From: Impatiens glandulifera
Lineage: Eukaryota > Streptophyta > Magnoliopsida > Ericales > Balsaminaceae
Direction: 5' to 3'
Length of the DNA: 64,000 nucleotides
NCBI RefSeq assembly: GCF_907164915.1
Contig: NC_061864.1
Span: forward strand, 19,318,484-19,382,483
Numbering within the stretch: position 1 is the first letter of the stretch; each line of letters starts with the position of its first letter. Positions 24,045 to 36,880 of this stretch are shown piece by piece. The notes beneath the pieces are model-generated. The model was given only the letters and a program-made list of their open reading frames with translations. It had not been told where the DNA came from and ran no database searches. The position numbers and the translations under genes were made by a program.

Positions 24045-24480
24045 TACGTTTATTTGTTCTACAAAAACAAAAGATAAGCATTTAAAAACCACGAATCAGA
24101 TAGATAATAAAATAAATGAACCGATTCAGGTCTTGAAACTACGGTTTCGGGACAAGAAATCATCATATTGTGTCCTGAAATGCTCGTTTCAGGACTCGAA
24201 ACCACACTTTCGGGTCCCGAAACTAGCCTTTTGAGACACAATATGCAGCCAATTTCAGGGACACTTTATGGATATCAAAAACATTATAACCCTAAATTAT
24301 ATTTTCGGGTCTCGAAACCACACTTTCAGGACAAGAAACCACCATTCGGGACTTTTCGGGTCCCGAAACCACACTTTCGGGACAAGAAACTATCATTTCG
24401 GGACCCGAAACCATACTTTCGAGACACAATATGCAGCTAATAAACCTTTCGGGACATAATATATCAAAAACGTTTCCACG
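24045..24480. repeat. TCGGGACCCGAAACC-type short repeat array
   Basis: Units of roughly 23-26 bp built on TTTCGGG...CCCGAAACCACAC alternate in both orientations at about 24120-24430, interrupted by two copies of GAGACACAATATGCAGC (24233 and 24420). The pattern looks like the subterminal repeats of a DNA transposon. No terminal inverted repeat or transposase could be assigned. Confidence 0.5.
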
Positions 24481-24569
24481 CTATATATATTTCTATCGTG
24501 AAACCCTAATCGCTAAACCTTAACCGATATCAAAATCATCAAAATCTTTTACGTTTCTAAAAGATAAGA

Positions 24570-24950
24570 ATTCTTATTTACCTTAAAGTCCTTGGAGTCT
24601 TGCCGGGCGATGTACATGGACCAACACCAGCCTGAAAAGAAGAGTAGTATGAACTTGGACCTACCCTAAACCTTAATGAAGGAAGTGAAGATACACAAAG
24701 GAGAGCTTCAAAACTTACCATTTTCGATCGTAAGAAGATGAAGAAAACAGAAGAAACTGGGATGCCGGAGCGGAGAGTCAAATCGCCAGAGAAAAAAGAG
24801 AACGATAGCTGGAAATTAGAAATGAAAAGAAGAAAGAGGGGGAACGGGGAACTTAAACGTTTTCTAATATTTTTTTCTCTCTCCTACCCACGTGGCAGGC
24901 CACGTAGGATTCGTGGTCTTGGGTCTTGCTTTCGCTGAAGTTTCGTTGGG
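24570..24950 (-). other. Possible captured gene 5' end (split start codon)
   Basis: On the minus strand a Lys/Glu-poor leader leads to an ATG (near 24721) immediately followed by GTAAGT. A TTTTCAG acceptor near 24630 is followed by a short exon reading AGVGPCTSPGKTPRTLR and another GTAAAT donor. Together these look like exons 1 and 2 of a gene, with the intron placed right after the start codon, and a promoter-like ACGTGGC stretch beyond it. I do not recognise the protein. It sits next to the TCGGG repeats and may be a fragment carried by that element. Confidence 0.35.
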
Positions 24951-24954
24951 TTTA

Positions 24955-27900
24955 TCATTTCTCTTTTCTTTTTTACTTTTGTTCTTTTTTTATTTATATT
25001 CTATTTTTTCTAAATATATATATCAACTTATTAAATTTAATATTTATATTTAAATTATTGAAGAAAATATAAAGTTATTATTTGAGATGTTTTTATTTTT
25101 ATTTTTATTTTATTTTAGATTAAGATTAGATTTAAAGAAAATTTTATAAACAATTTATTTTTTCATATAGATGATGTTTTAGGTGGTGAATGAAAAGATA
25201 AATATTTTTATTTTATAGAAATTATCTATATGTGAGACAAACAAAATTATTTTTTATCTCATAATTTCCAATGGTTATTAGTTATAAATATATAACTTAT
25301 TTATAAATTTAAAAGTGTTACAAGTATTTAATTTATTTTTATGTTATAGTTAGTCATTCGACATTTTTTATGTAAAATATATCTTCAAATATTATAAAAA
25401 TTAAAGTTTTATGTGAAAAAAATTTAGTAAAAGTTATATTAGTTACCTACTTGTTAATGTGACAATTTTAAATTCAATTATCTTAAATTCAATTTTTTTT
25501 TTAAGTCAACTAAAAACTTTTATTTTATTTTATTTTTTTAAAATTCACCCTAAATATAATTCCTGGATCCATGTAATCATATCCCTTCTCCAATTTTGTA
25601 TTTGGTTGAACAAAAATAGAAATGATTGTTTATTGTTGATTTTTTGACGTGAGAAAGAAGACAAATGTAAACCTTGAATATGTGTTGGGCATGGCATGGG
25701 CTTTCCATCTTATATCATTGTGTGCCTTGTTTGTTGGTCTATTCTTGGGCCCTTTGACCAATTGACTAACTCCGTGTTTTTGGGCTTTTATTTATTTGTG
25801 TCAGTTTTGGCCCATTTAATCTTTTTCTTTTTTTTTCTATTTTTATATAAAAAAAACGAAAATTAATTAATAGACATAGATTTATTTTAGTCTATTTGAT
25901 GTATTTTAGGGTTTTATTTTAATTATTTTAGAAATAATAAATAAAATATTTTTTTAAATAATTATTATTGTTTTAAAATTTTAATTATTTTGGATGGTAT
26001 GAATAAAATATTTATCCAAAATAATTATTTTTAGCTTAAATTTTTAATTATTTTGGATTTCATGAACACAATATTTATCCAATATAATTATTAGCTTAAA
26101 TTTCTAATTATTTTGAATTTTATGAATACAATATTTATTCAAAATAATAATTTATTTTATCATTATTTAAATTTTTAATTATTTTGAACTTTATAAATAT
26201 TAAATTTGTTCAAAATAAATATTTGTGGACCCTATTTTAATTACTTTGTTTTTTTAGCCCGAATTTTAATTATTCTAGAGTTTAACCAATATCATGATAT
26301 TCCCGAAATAATTATTTATTTTATTTTTATCCCTTAAGAGTCTATAATTTTTGTATATATAATTTAAAGACTCATAATTTATTTGAAAATCTTATAAATT
26401 GTGAGTTAAAATTAGGTGTCTTTGTACTTGCAATTAAAAATTAAAAAATAACTTTTACAACAAAAACACAAAAAAATGTTTTTCTTAGTGTCAGCTTTGA
26501 TTTCTTTTCTTCATTTCTTACATTTAAAATATCTAAATAAATAATTAAATATTTATTTATTCCTTAAAAATAAATTTAAATTATTTAAAATACTGATATT
26601 TATTTTTAAAATATTTTTAGGTTATCTCTAAATCCATTTTTATTTACAAGTATGTTTGAATTCTATAATTTTTAGTCAAGAATAATAATTTTGATAAGTA
26701 AAATTTTTCTTGGATAAATTAATTAGAGAAGTTGGTTGGTTGAATGAACAAATCAAACTGACTTTGAGATTTTAAATTAAAATAAAATTTATAATTTGAG
26801 TTTAAAATCGGGCGAAGCAATTGTCTGGGGTCGAAGTGGAGAAGTCGAAGGGCTTGAGATGTAAGAACTAACTTTGTAACGATGATAAATATCGTAATTT
26901 CTTATCAAAGAATGAAAAATAAGAGTGAATTCGACGAAAGCGTGATGAGAAATCAAATACAAAAAATAAAATATTCGAATTAATCGGAATTGGCTGGAGC
27001 TGCTATTATTCTCATAAGTCAATTATTAGACTGGATCTCTCCTTTAAGTATAATTAGGAAGGCCTTAGACCAAAACCAGAATAAAACATCCATTCTGTAA
27101 AATAATAAAATAAACTTAAAATAATTAATATTATTTATAATATATAAATATATAAAATTATAATTAATAAAATTATCGTTATAAAAATAAATATATATTT
27201 TTTAATTAAAATATTGAATCAATTAAAAAAATATATATTAAAAATAATTATGTATAATAAATAATATTAAAAATAAATAAAATATATTTAATATATTATA
27301 TAATAATAAGTTGTATATAATATTAATAAAAGATATAATGATAAATTAAAAATTAAGTAATATAAGAAAATTGTTATATTTAAGAGTATTAGTTACAATT
27401 TTATAACAAATACCTTATAAATTATATAAAGGTATAAATTTATATAAATAATAAAATCTTAACAAATACAGTATAAAAACACTATACCAGTTTATATATC
27501 AATGTAGCATTTGTTATTAAGTATTAGTTATATATATGTATTAATTGTAGTGGTTATAAATTGTAAAGGGGTATTAATAAGTATAAATTATATATGTTAT
27601 TTGTATTTGGTTGAAAGTATAAGAGTGTATAAATTGTATAAATTTTATAATTTTGTGTTTGATTGGTAATATAAAAATGTTGTATAAAATGTAAAAGACA
27701 TTTTTGCCCTTTATATTTATATAAATTTAATTTAATTGTTAAATTAATATTTACTTAATTTTTTTTTATTTCTCTATTTATGTGTTTTTTTATTATTATT
27801 TAATCTTATCTGAATCTATGCTCTTAAATATGAGTTTAGATGAAAGCCATGGAGAAAAAGGGTTTCAATGAGAGAAAGATGAATGAAAAATGAGAAAGTA

Positions 27901-28590
27901 TTAGAGAGACAAAGAGGTGGACGAAGTTTTAGAGAACAGAGGTTTCCTCAAAGATAATAAAAATTTAAGATAATAAAAATGTAAAAATTTAAGATAATAA
28001 AAATGTAAGGGTAAATATGGAAACATTTTTTTATCCTTCTTTGTAACTGGTTTGTATAAGTTATATAACATTTAATACTGTTAATATAAAATACTTTAAT
28101 CAAACAGAACATCTAATTTCATGTTAATATTATTATACTATATCTACAAGTTAGTACTTGTCAACGAACATAACTCAATAGTGTTAAACTTACCTATAAC
28201 AAAACACGTGCCTTAGGTGTAAATAAAAAAATAATATTAAAATATTTTATAATTTTGAATAAAATAAAAGTGATATAAATTTTAAAACAATATCTATAAA
28301 GTTAAAACATTTTTATAAAGATAATAAAATTTTAGTTATATATTATAAATTAATAAAATTATAAATATTTGAGATAATATAGGAGATAAATAATTTTCAA
28401 ATATAAAATTAAATATTTTTTTAAAAATAATAAAAGCTTAGGAAAAAAATATTATAATTTTGAATAATTGAGATAAGATAGGAGATAAATAATTTTTAAT
28501 TGAGATAAGATAGGAGATTAATATTAGTAGAAAATTTAAACAAAAATAATATAAGTGGTAATTCCCGCTTAAAATTCAAATAAATAGTGA
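24955..28590. other. AT-rich flank upstream of MYB C
   Basis: Third copy of the sequence at 2984-6600, closer to copy A than to copy B. Similarity to A starts just after the CACTA array end, so the CACTA is absent here. Contains the MITE at 27504-28176. No gene seen. Confidence 0.6.
27504..28176. mobile_element. MITE-like insertion, copy C
   Basis: Orthologous in position to 5551-6189. It has a short internal duplication (AAAAATTTAAGATAATAAAAAT repeated near 27960) that the A copy lacks. Non-coding. Confidence 0.5.
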
Positions 28591-28914
28591 ATGTTTTATG
28601 ATTTCTTGTTTCTATTTATTTATGATTATTAATTGTTGGTTAAGAACTAGTTCACTCAATCATAATCATTGCCTCATTGTGGTTGCCGTTGAAGAAGAAA
28701 AGAAAAAAAGAATCACTTGCAAATTGAATCAGTTAAACAGATCCGGGGTATATATATATATATTTTTTTTGTATTACTTAATAATTATGTATGTAAATAA
28801 TTATGTATGTATGTATGTATGTATGAATAATAATTAATGTAATAAGTTTTTGAATTAATATGAAAATGAATCAAAATAAATAAATATGTTGTTTCGGGGA
28901 AATCAACATTAATA

Positions 28915-30732
28915 ATGGTGAAATCCGAAGAAAAAGAAAAAGAAGTTGGATTGAAAAAAGGAACATGGACAGAAGAAGAAGACGAAGTTCTAGCTGATTA
29001 CATCCGCAAGCATGGGGAGGAGTCCAGTTGGAACACGGTTGAGAACGAATCTGGACTCAACAGGTGCGCTAAATCATGCAGGTTAAGGTGGGTAAACCAT
29101 TTAAGACCCGAATTGAAGAAAGGTCCGTTAACCGCCAATGAAATAGAGACGATCGTTCGTCTTCATGCTAGGATCGGAAATAAATGGTCCCGCATAGCAG
29201 AAAAGGTAATATATATATAATTAAGTTCTCTTGAATTCAAACTATAATAATAACTTGTTAATTATATAATTATATAATTCCTCTCAGATTCCTGGAAGAA
29301 CAGATAACGATATTAAATACTTTTGGAACACTCGAATCAAAAGTTGTGAGCGTCGTGGCCTACCACTTTATCCGCCTGAGGTAGTTCAAGAATTATTAAA
29401 TGAAGAGAAGAACCAAATGAATATGGTACCTACTACTGTCAACTTCAACAACAATTATCCTTATCCTAGTAGTAGGATCAAATTCAACAACTATGACAAC
29501 TTCAGCAGCAGCAGCAGCCCTTCTTCACTTCTTCTTAACTTTCCTCCTGCATTATCTTCTTCTTCTTCTTATTATCCTAGGCCTCCTCCTCATGTTGCTT
29601 CTTCTTCTTCAAATCATCAATCACTTCAATTAATTCAGCCTCCTCCTATTGATCCTAATGCTTTCTCTTCATTTCGACCATCGCCAAAGCTGATGATTGA
29701 CGGTTTTGGAAACAATACTAGTACTAATCATCATCTTCCTTCCTATTCTTACCATGCTTTCCAGCAGGTAGCTCAGAATTCAGGCCTCCAATCATTCCAA
29801 TTACCGCCGCCTAGTAGTACTGTTGCTGCTGCTCATAATATGTTCTCTTCATTTCAACATCTACCTAATCTCAATGATATTCATCATAAGTCATTATACT
29901 TCCATTCATTCCAATTTGCGCCTCCTTCATCTTCTTATGCTGCTGCTGCTGCTACTACTCGGGTGCCTCATAATTCATTTCAATTTGGGCCACATCATAA
30001 TCTTCCTTCATCTTCTAATGCTGCTGCTGCTACTGATGCTTTTCCAGTGGCTCATAATCATCCAAACCTCCCATCATTCCAATATAAGTCTCCTAGTCCT
30101 ATTGTTGACAATAGTTTCTCTTCATTACAGCAACCACTTGATCAGATTATTGAGAATTTGGAAAATATTGATCATGGTCTTACTTCCTCTTCTAATGATC
30201 CTTTTGAGATGGCTCCTATTGTTGACAATACTTTGTCTTCATTAAATCAACCACTTGATCAAAATTTGCCATCATTATCATCATCTTCTCTGAATTATTT
30301 TCCAGAGCTCCCTTCAATCCAACCTCAAGATCCTTTTCATTTGCCACAAATCGAGAAGCTTTCCCAATCACCCGCAACCCAAAATCTGCAGTCAAATTGT
30401 ATGCCTAGTCGAAAGAGAACCCACGATGATCAAATGTCAACTTCACAACAGGAGCATGCATTATTGGGAAAGAACTATTCTGGAGATACATCAAATATGT
30501 CAATTAGGGGTGAGTGGTTTTTTCTTTAGTTTATTTTTATTTACCTATTTATTATGGTGTTAAATTTTATATTGATTTGTTACTTCTTTGTGTAGAAAAA
30601 ATTCTAAACGAAGAATTACTCGACTCTTTTGCTTTTGGTCATAACTCGGTGCTTAATGAAGACGACAAGATGAGGTGTCCGTTTTTCTCTAAATATCTTA
30701 TGAATCCGAGAAAACATTGGAGTGGATTGTGA
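28915..30732 (+). CDS. GAMYB-like R2R3-MYB transcription factor, copy C (three exons)
   Basis: Exons 28915-29205, 29288-30509 and 30596-30732 join in frame at GT-AG sites into 549 residues. It is very similar to copy A throughout: R2R3 domain with GRTDNDIKYFWNTRIK, the subgroup 18 motif GLPLYPPEV, and a long Ser/Pro/Gln/Asn-rich tail with repeated SFQ motifs, ending KHWSGL. A miR159 site lies at 30303-30323. Differences from A include one more Glu in the first R2 helix, so W18 and W39 are 20 residues apart where 19 is usual, KYFW in place of KNFW in the R3 recognition helix, and many small indels in the low-complexity region. It is predicted to be a nuclear activator; both ends and all splice sites look sound. 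Confidence 0.88.
30303..30323 (+). promoter_or_regulatory. miR159 target site in MYB C
   Basis: Same 21 bases as in copy A: 19 contiguous matches to the conserved miR159a complement, coding for ELPSIQ. Confidence 0.85.
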
Positions 30733-31950
30733 TAATTATGATATAGTTTTTAGATAATTGTAGTTTTTTTTGAGTTTTTAATTTGGAGGAATGTTCCATT
30801 CTCGTGGTATAACTATACATAAACATATTCTAATTTGTTTTTTATTTTTTGAATGTTAAGCTTGAAGTTAAAGACTTTATTTGATACATGTGTATCTTAC
30901 AATTAGCATGGAAGTTTTTTAATTGAAGCTATTGTATATTGATGTTTTTTTGGATTTAGTATTATTATTTTGATTTGGTTTAAGAGTTAAATTGTTTCAA
31001 ATAATTTCAACTCAATAATTTTTTTTCTATCATGTGAATCATTGATCCTTTAATCTATTAGTTCAAATATTAATTTTTTTTATCATTATATACTCTTTAT
31101 AAATGTCCACTTTTTATTTATTTATATTAAACAAAAGTATGAATATCAATCATAGTCTTAGTCAATTGAGTTGGTAAGTTTATCAATCAAACTAATAAAA
31201 CATAAGCTACATTTAACTAACTATCCATGGCCAAACGAAGCATGAGCGAATCCAACCCGGTTCATATAGACTTCAACTTCCTCCGAATCTCAACCTGCCG
31301 CGATGACAAAATTTCTCGAAAAATATGAGTTCATTCCAAAAACAGAAGTTTGACTACAATTAACCAAATTAGTTAAGCGACCTACCAAAATGATCGTAAA
31401 GACAAAAGGATCAGTTTGAGATTGAAGAGAGGATTGCGATTTTTTTCCATAAAGTTATTTGGATGAATAAATTGAAATTTTAATTCCAAATTTATAATAA
31501 TTGATATTGAATTACAATTAAATTCATATGTTTGGAAAACTATAGAATTCTAATTTAATTCTAATTTTTATATTTAAAAAATAATATAATAAAAATAATG
31601 TTAATATATACTATTAGGAGGATACCAAACAAAAATGTAAGTAAAATTTTATAATGTTAGTGACTATACGATGTCATGTATTTATAAAATTATTTCTAAA
31701 TAATATGAATTAATGAATAAAGAAATTTTGTCCTAATTAGAATTAAGTTAGACATTAATATTGTTATTAATAGATATATGTGTTGAAAAAAGAGAATTTC
31801 TCGTAATAAAAATCTTTAACTTTTTAGGTTAATTAATGACCTCATTAACAATTTATTATAAAAAAAAATAATTAGTCCAAACTTATTTCTAAAAAATGAT
31901 GAGATTAGAGACTCATTACTTAATTATCAAAATATAGTTAACATATTATA
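30733..31950. other. 3' flank of MYB C, no gene
   Basis: Near-identical to 8723-9959. AT-rich, no supported gene. Confidence 0.55.
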
Positions 31951-31959
31951 ATGACTCTT

Positions 31960-33710
31960 GAATAAATATACTTACTATTTTTTATGCCACTTGAGAGAAT
32001 GACACACTCCTTGCATGATGTTTCATTCGAATATTCTTCCTATTTTGTGAATTCTGCTCACTTCTTACCTATTTTTGAAAACATTAATTAATACTTAATT
32101 ACATTATAAACAAGGATGTAAAAAGTTTAGAATTTAAAGATTCACCCAAAAATCGTCTTGGAGAAAGTGACGATCCAAAATGTAATTTCAATCATCTTTC
32201 GTATATTCATTTGGTTTTGTGTGCTTTGATAGCTGTTATATCCCCATCATGAGCTTTAACATGATTCCAGTTGATATCACATCTATACCTATCCCAAACC
32301 ACCTTCCATTATATGTTTCCAATAATACTCAATATGTTCCGGCACTATCTCAAAACGATTCTGCAAAGACACGAGTTTAATTATTATTATGTATTAGAGA
32401 ATGAAAGTTAATACAATAAGATATTAACACTTACCGTTACCGACTTCCAAAGATGATCTATGTCGATGGAGCTCAAGTCTGACCAATGCAGCAGACGATG
32501 TGATATCACAGTCGGGTCCCGAACCACGATCCCAATATGTCTGGACCAAGGCGTGTCGTTGTCGCAACACACTCTCCCATTTGTCAAGAATTCTATTGTT
32601 ATTTTCTCACCCGGGCTCAACTTCGAGAGGGTCGTGTTCCTATTTTTACCCCCGACCCTTTCTCTTTGATGTAGAACCTACAAAAGAATTATACAACATT
32701 AGTATATGAATTTGTATGTATTCAAAGATTATAACTTATACCTTCAGGATGGGAGGATGATGTTTTCATTATTTCAACCTCCGATAACGTCGGATCTACA
32801 TGGTCGGGTATGTCATCTGGCTCATTAGAACCACCCGCCTCGAGGAGATCGGTTCTCCTCTAGAGATCGCCGATCTTCCCAGACATGTCCTTTATGCTTC
32901 TGCACCTATATGCCATGAGGCCTGCAATTCCTCAATTAACGATTGTAGAAAAATATCAATCGCATTACCGGGACTCTTAAGACTGTGAATCAACATGAAT
33001 AACATTAAATTACTTGAGTACATGCATATCGTCGATGGTACATTGTAAGGTATTAGAACAACCGACCAAATGATGTACGATTGTTTTTCATTAATAAATG
33101 GCTGAAACCCATCACTAGCCAAATAAATTCTTACGTTTTGGGGCTCTGAAGAGAAATCGGTGTAGTGTTCATCAAACGACTTTCAAGTCATAGAATCTAT
33201 AAGATGCCTCAATAATTCGTCGTCTAGCCGACTATCTTTGTGCCATCTCATTAGTGGAGTCGTTTTTGAAGATATGTATAACCTTTGCAACCTTGGTGTC
33301 AATGGAAAATAACGTAGCACCTTAGTTGGAATGTGTTTTCCATTCTTTTTTTTCCGAACTGTACTACTTGACTTATCAATCTTCCATCTCAAGGTGTTAC
33401 ACACCTTACAACATTGCAGATCATTATCCTACTTACGGTAAAGCATACAATTATTATTACAGACGTCGATAATACCGTGAAAACACCAAAAATCATAGTC
33501 CATTCTTATACTGTGTATAATTAGATGTGTCTTCACAATATTAACACTCTCATACTTTCAATTTGCACATTTAACGTAAGTACAAGCAATATTTTCCCTT
33601 ACATTAGAGTATTGAGCAAAGTTTAGAAATTGTTCAACTCCTTTCATATATTGTGGATGATTTCGACGTAGGAGCATCCAACTTTTGTCTGGAATTTTCA
33701 TTTTCAAACG
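31960..33710 (-). pseudogene. Decayed CACTA transposon: tnpD transposase and ORF2 remnants
   Basis: Reading leftwards on the minus strand, a transposase-associated domain comes first (about 33702-33470: PDKSWMLLRRNHPQYMKGVE and a Cys-poor CxxC remnant). Then follow C-K-V-C and LRYFPLTPRLQRLYISSKT, and IYLASDGFQPF with LKSPGNAIDIFLQSLIEEL (33420-32892), which are hallmarks of Transposase_21, the CACTA TNPD transposase. Next is an ORF2 exon (32620-32408: SPGEKITIEF, WSRHIGIVVRDPTVISHRL) homologous to 1100-1330, then the Transposase_24 part to about 31960. Stops, frameshifts and a short distance between the first two domains show internal deletion. It cannot encode an active transposase. Confidence 0.75.
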
Positions 33711-35090
33711 TCGATCAGATTTCTTAACACCAAATTTGAAATGTTAAGATATTTTAAACTTAGTGGGAATAATTTAGTAGCACAATTTAACTAAATAAGG
33801 TATCTATGGAGATTGTAATAAACATCATTTAACACATCAATAATGTCAATATTGTGTTACAAGAAAAAACATACATCTTATATAGTCCAAATATCACTAA
33901 AATACATATCAAATTTTTTAATATCTAACATATCTATAATGAAGACAAACATTTAATTTTATTTCTAACATATCTAATGAAGGGCAGAAAAACATATCTA
34001 ATGTAAATTCTTAAATCAATGTAAATCTAGCAGGCATGCAAACAATATATCTAATGAAGGCAGACAAACATCAATGTTCATAGTCTGGAAAGACCCTTAA
34101 TTTGGTTTCAACATCAAGGAATCGGGTATAATTTTAATTAATATATATAAATGAATTGGGGAGTACCTGAAATTGGGAACCTAACGAGGAATCGACCTGG
34201 AATCGGGAAGCTGACGATGAATCGACCTGGAATCAAATAACCCCAATTACAAACACAAAATGACCAAGATCTTCTCTAAGAAAGTGTCTACAAGTAGCAT
34301 TTATTTAAAATATATTTAATATGAAAAATAAAAACATGATTTTCATATACGATCAAGATATTTGGTTTTTTTGACAGAAAGTCTTATTCGGATCTTACCC
34401 TACCAAAGTACAGTGCATTTTCAACTAACCTTTAAGCTGTAAATAAACACTACCAAATTACAGCTTACAGCTAAAATATTAAAGCTAATATTGAACATTT
34501 AAGCTGTAGCGGTAAATAAACACTCAAGCTTAAATAAACACAAAATGACCAACAAATTAAACATTTAAGCTGTAAATAAACACTCAAGCTTAACAATAGA
34601 TCCCAATTTAAGTGTTTCAATCGATAATAAGAAGGGGAGAACTAACCTTTTCGGCAATATCCGGGGAATCAACAGTAGCAATGACGCGTTTGACAATAAC
34701 AATGGGAGAATCAACGGCATCAACAATCTGGGACGAAAAGAGGCGCGAAGCGAAAGAGGCGCGCGATGGAACAAGTCCGTTCGATTCTGGACGGTGACGA
34801 TAACGGAATCTGGACGGCGACGGAATCAGGCGGTTCGCGGAATCGGGACGGCGACGATGACGGAATCTGGACGGCTACAGAATCAGGCGCGCGGTTTGCG
34901 GATGTCGGATCAGTGCCAGAAGTGAGAAAGAAGAAAGAAGAAAATGTTGGATCAAAATCTTAAAACAGGTTCTTTGTGCTAAGCTATTTAAGAGCTTGCG
35001 CCATCGATTTTTTTTGTTTTGTTTTGTGTTTGATGTTTCAGAAATACGAGCCGCGGTGTTGCGAAAGTGATGATGCTCATTTAGAAAAAT
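33711..35090. other. 5' region of the decayed CACTA, with GC-rich repeat
   Basis: AT-rich leader sequence with small repeats (two GGAATCGACCTGGAATCGG-like copies near 34180-34240), then a GC-rich block at about 34640-34930. That block contains three imperfect copies of a GACGGCGACGGAATCTGGAC-type unit. No convincing long protein is seen; the short frames here are not supported. Confidence 0.4.
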
Positions 35091-36880
35091 AAAAAAGATT
35101 CATCTTAAGGAATCAACAAATAAAGATAAGTCTTTATTGCATATAAATATGTTTGATTATTAACACATATGTTCTTAATTTCATAAGCTAATATATTTTT
35201 GATATAATTTTTTTCTCTAGAAACATTAATTTCTATATTCATTATACAAATGTTATATAGAGAATAAATTAGAACACAATAATTTAATTTGTTCTAGTCT
35301 TATTTAAAGATTTGTTTGATTATTAAAATTATTAATAATAATGAATGAAAATAAGAAAGTAACTAATATGTTAGTTTTTAATTTTCATAAAATTTATGTT
35401 GTTAAAATTAATTATAATTGAAACATATGGTTTCAATTTAAAATAATTAATTATAATATATCTTCTTAAATTAATTGAGCGATATAATTAATAAGAATAC
35501 GGTACGATGATTAATTTATGATGATTAATTTATGTGATGAATCATGACAAACATGAAGTACATTTGTAGTTATATATTGTGTTGTTAAGTGATTGCTTAT
35601 ATATATATATATATATATATAACATGCATATTAGCTAATAATACGATAACTTGTGTTAATTCATAATAGGTATGATTAACTTGTTATTTATATACACACA
35701 TGAATAAAGATTATTGTATGTCTCTTTTATTTTATTAGAAAATTCTACATTTTTCATAAAATTATTGTGTCTTTTGGTATACAATAACTCCTGTAGAAAG
35801 TTAAAAGTCATCATTAATTAAGAAATTGATGACATTAATAATTATTTATAATAATTAGTTATTTTATATTTGATTAAAAATTAATTATCAATTATTGATG
35901 TATTTTAGAAGGTATTTTCTTAATGATATATGAGGTAATTATAATATATATGACATATCATTTGATTATGTTATTCAATTATATATTTGATATACATGGT
36001 CCAATTTCGTCATAAAGACTTGTTTAATTTGATGTTTTTGAAATCTAATAATTACATGAAAATTTGTGTTTGATTTGAGAATAATGTGACAAACGCGCCG
36101 ATATTTTGGGATGCAAACGTGCAACCGGAAATAAATGTTTAAGCGACTTCAGTCAAAGATGCTTGAAACATTATGAATTCTTTTTTAGAAATCATGTGAT
36201 ACGGTGAATATTTATTTGATTAAATATTCTAATTTCTTTTATAGAAATGAAGTGTTAAAATAAATATTTTAATTGATTAAATATTTTTAATTTCTTATGT
36301 AGAGATTATGTGAAGAATGATTTATAAATGAATAAACATTCTAATCTCTTGTATAGAAATTATGTTTTATTCAATTAAATATTTATAATATAGTTATCTT
36401 ATTCAATGTATGATAAGTATAACAAAAGAAATTTGTAAAAGAATTGTGTGACAATTTCTTGATTAGAAAATCATTGATTTAAATCATACAAATGTGTGTG
36501 ATTTCAAAAGTATACCAACACGAATGTGGGGGGAAATATTTTTATTGATTATAACACAAAAATAATTGTGTATATTATGATAAATAAAAAGATAATTTAT
36601 TGTTAGAGAAATATGTTCTCTATAAAAGATAAAGTTGCGCAACTTTACAAAATGAAAGAAAATAACAAGAAAATGTCTTGTTTGTATTTGATGAGTTGGT
36701 GCTCAAATTGATATTTTAAGTTTGAGGATTTTGAAATCAAGAAACGTGTCATATTTTGACATTACTTTCATAAAAAATTGAAGAATCAATTTCTTCAAAA
36801 AATATTTTATGAAATAAATGAATATGAAAGTTTATAAAGTCTTGATATGACTTATAACAAATTTTATAATAATGATATGA
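35091..36880. other. AT-rich stretch, probably decayed copia interior
   Basis: No readable domain until about 36900. Contains an AT dinucleotide run at 35599-35621. Its position just upstream of recognisable copia reverse-transcriptase sequence suggests it is the decayed 5' part of that element; no 5' LTR matching 38123-38918 was found. Confidence 0.35.
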
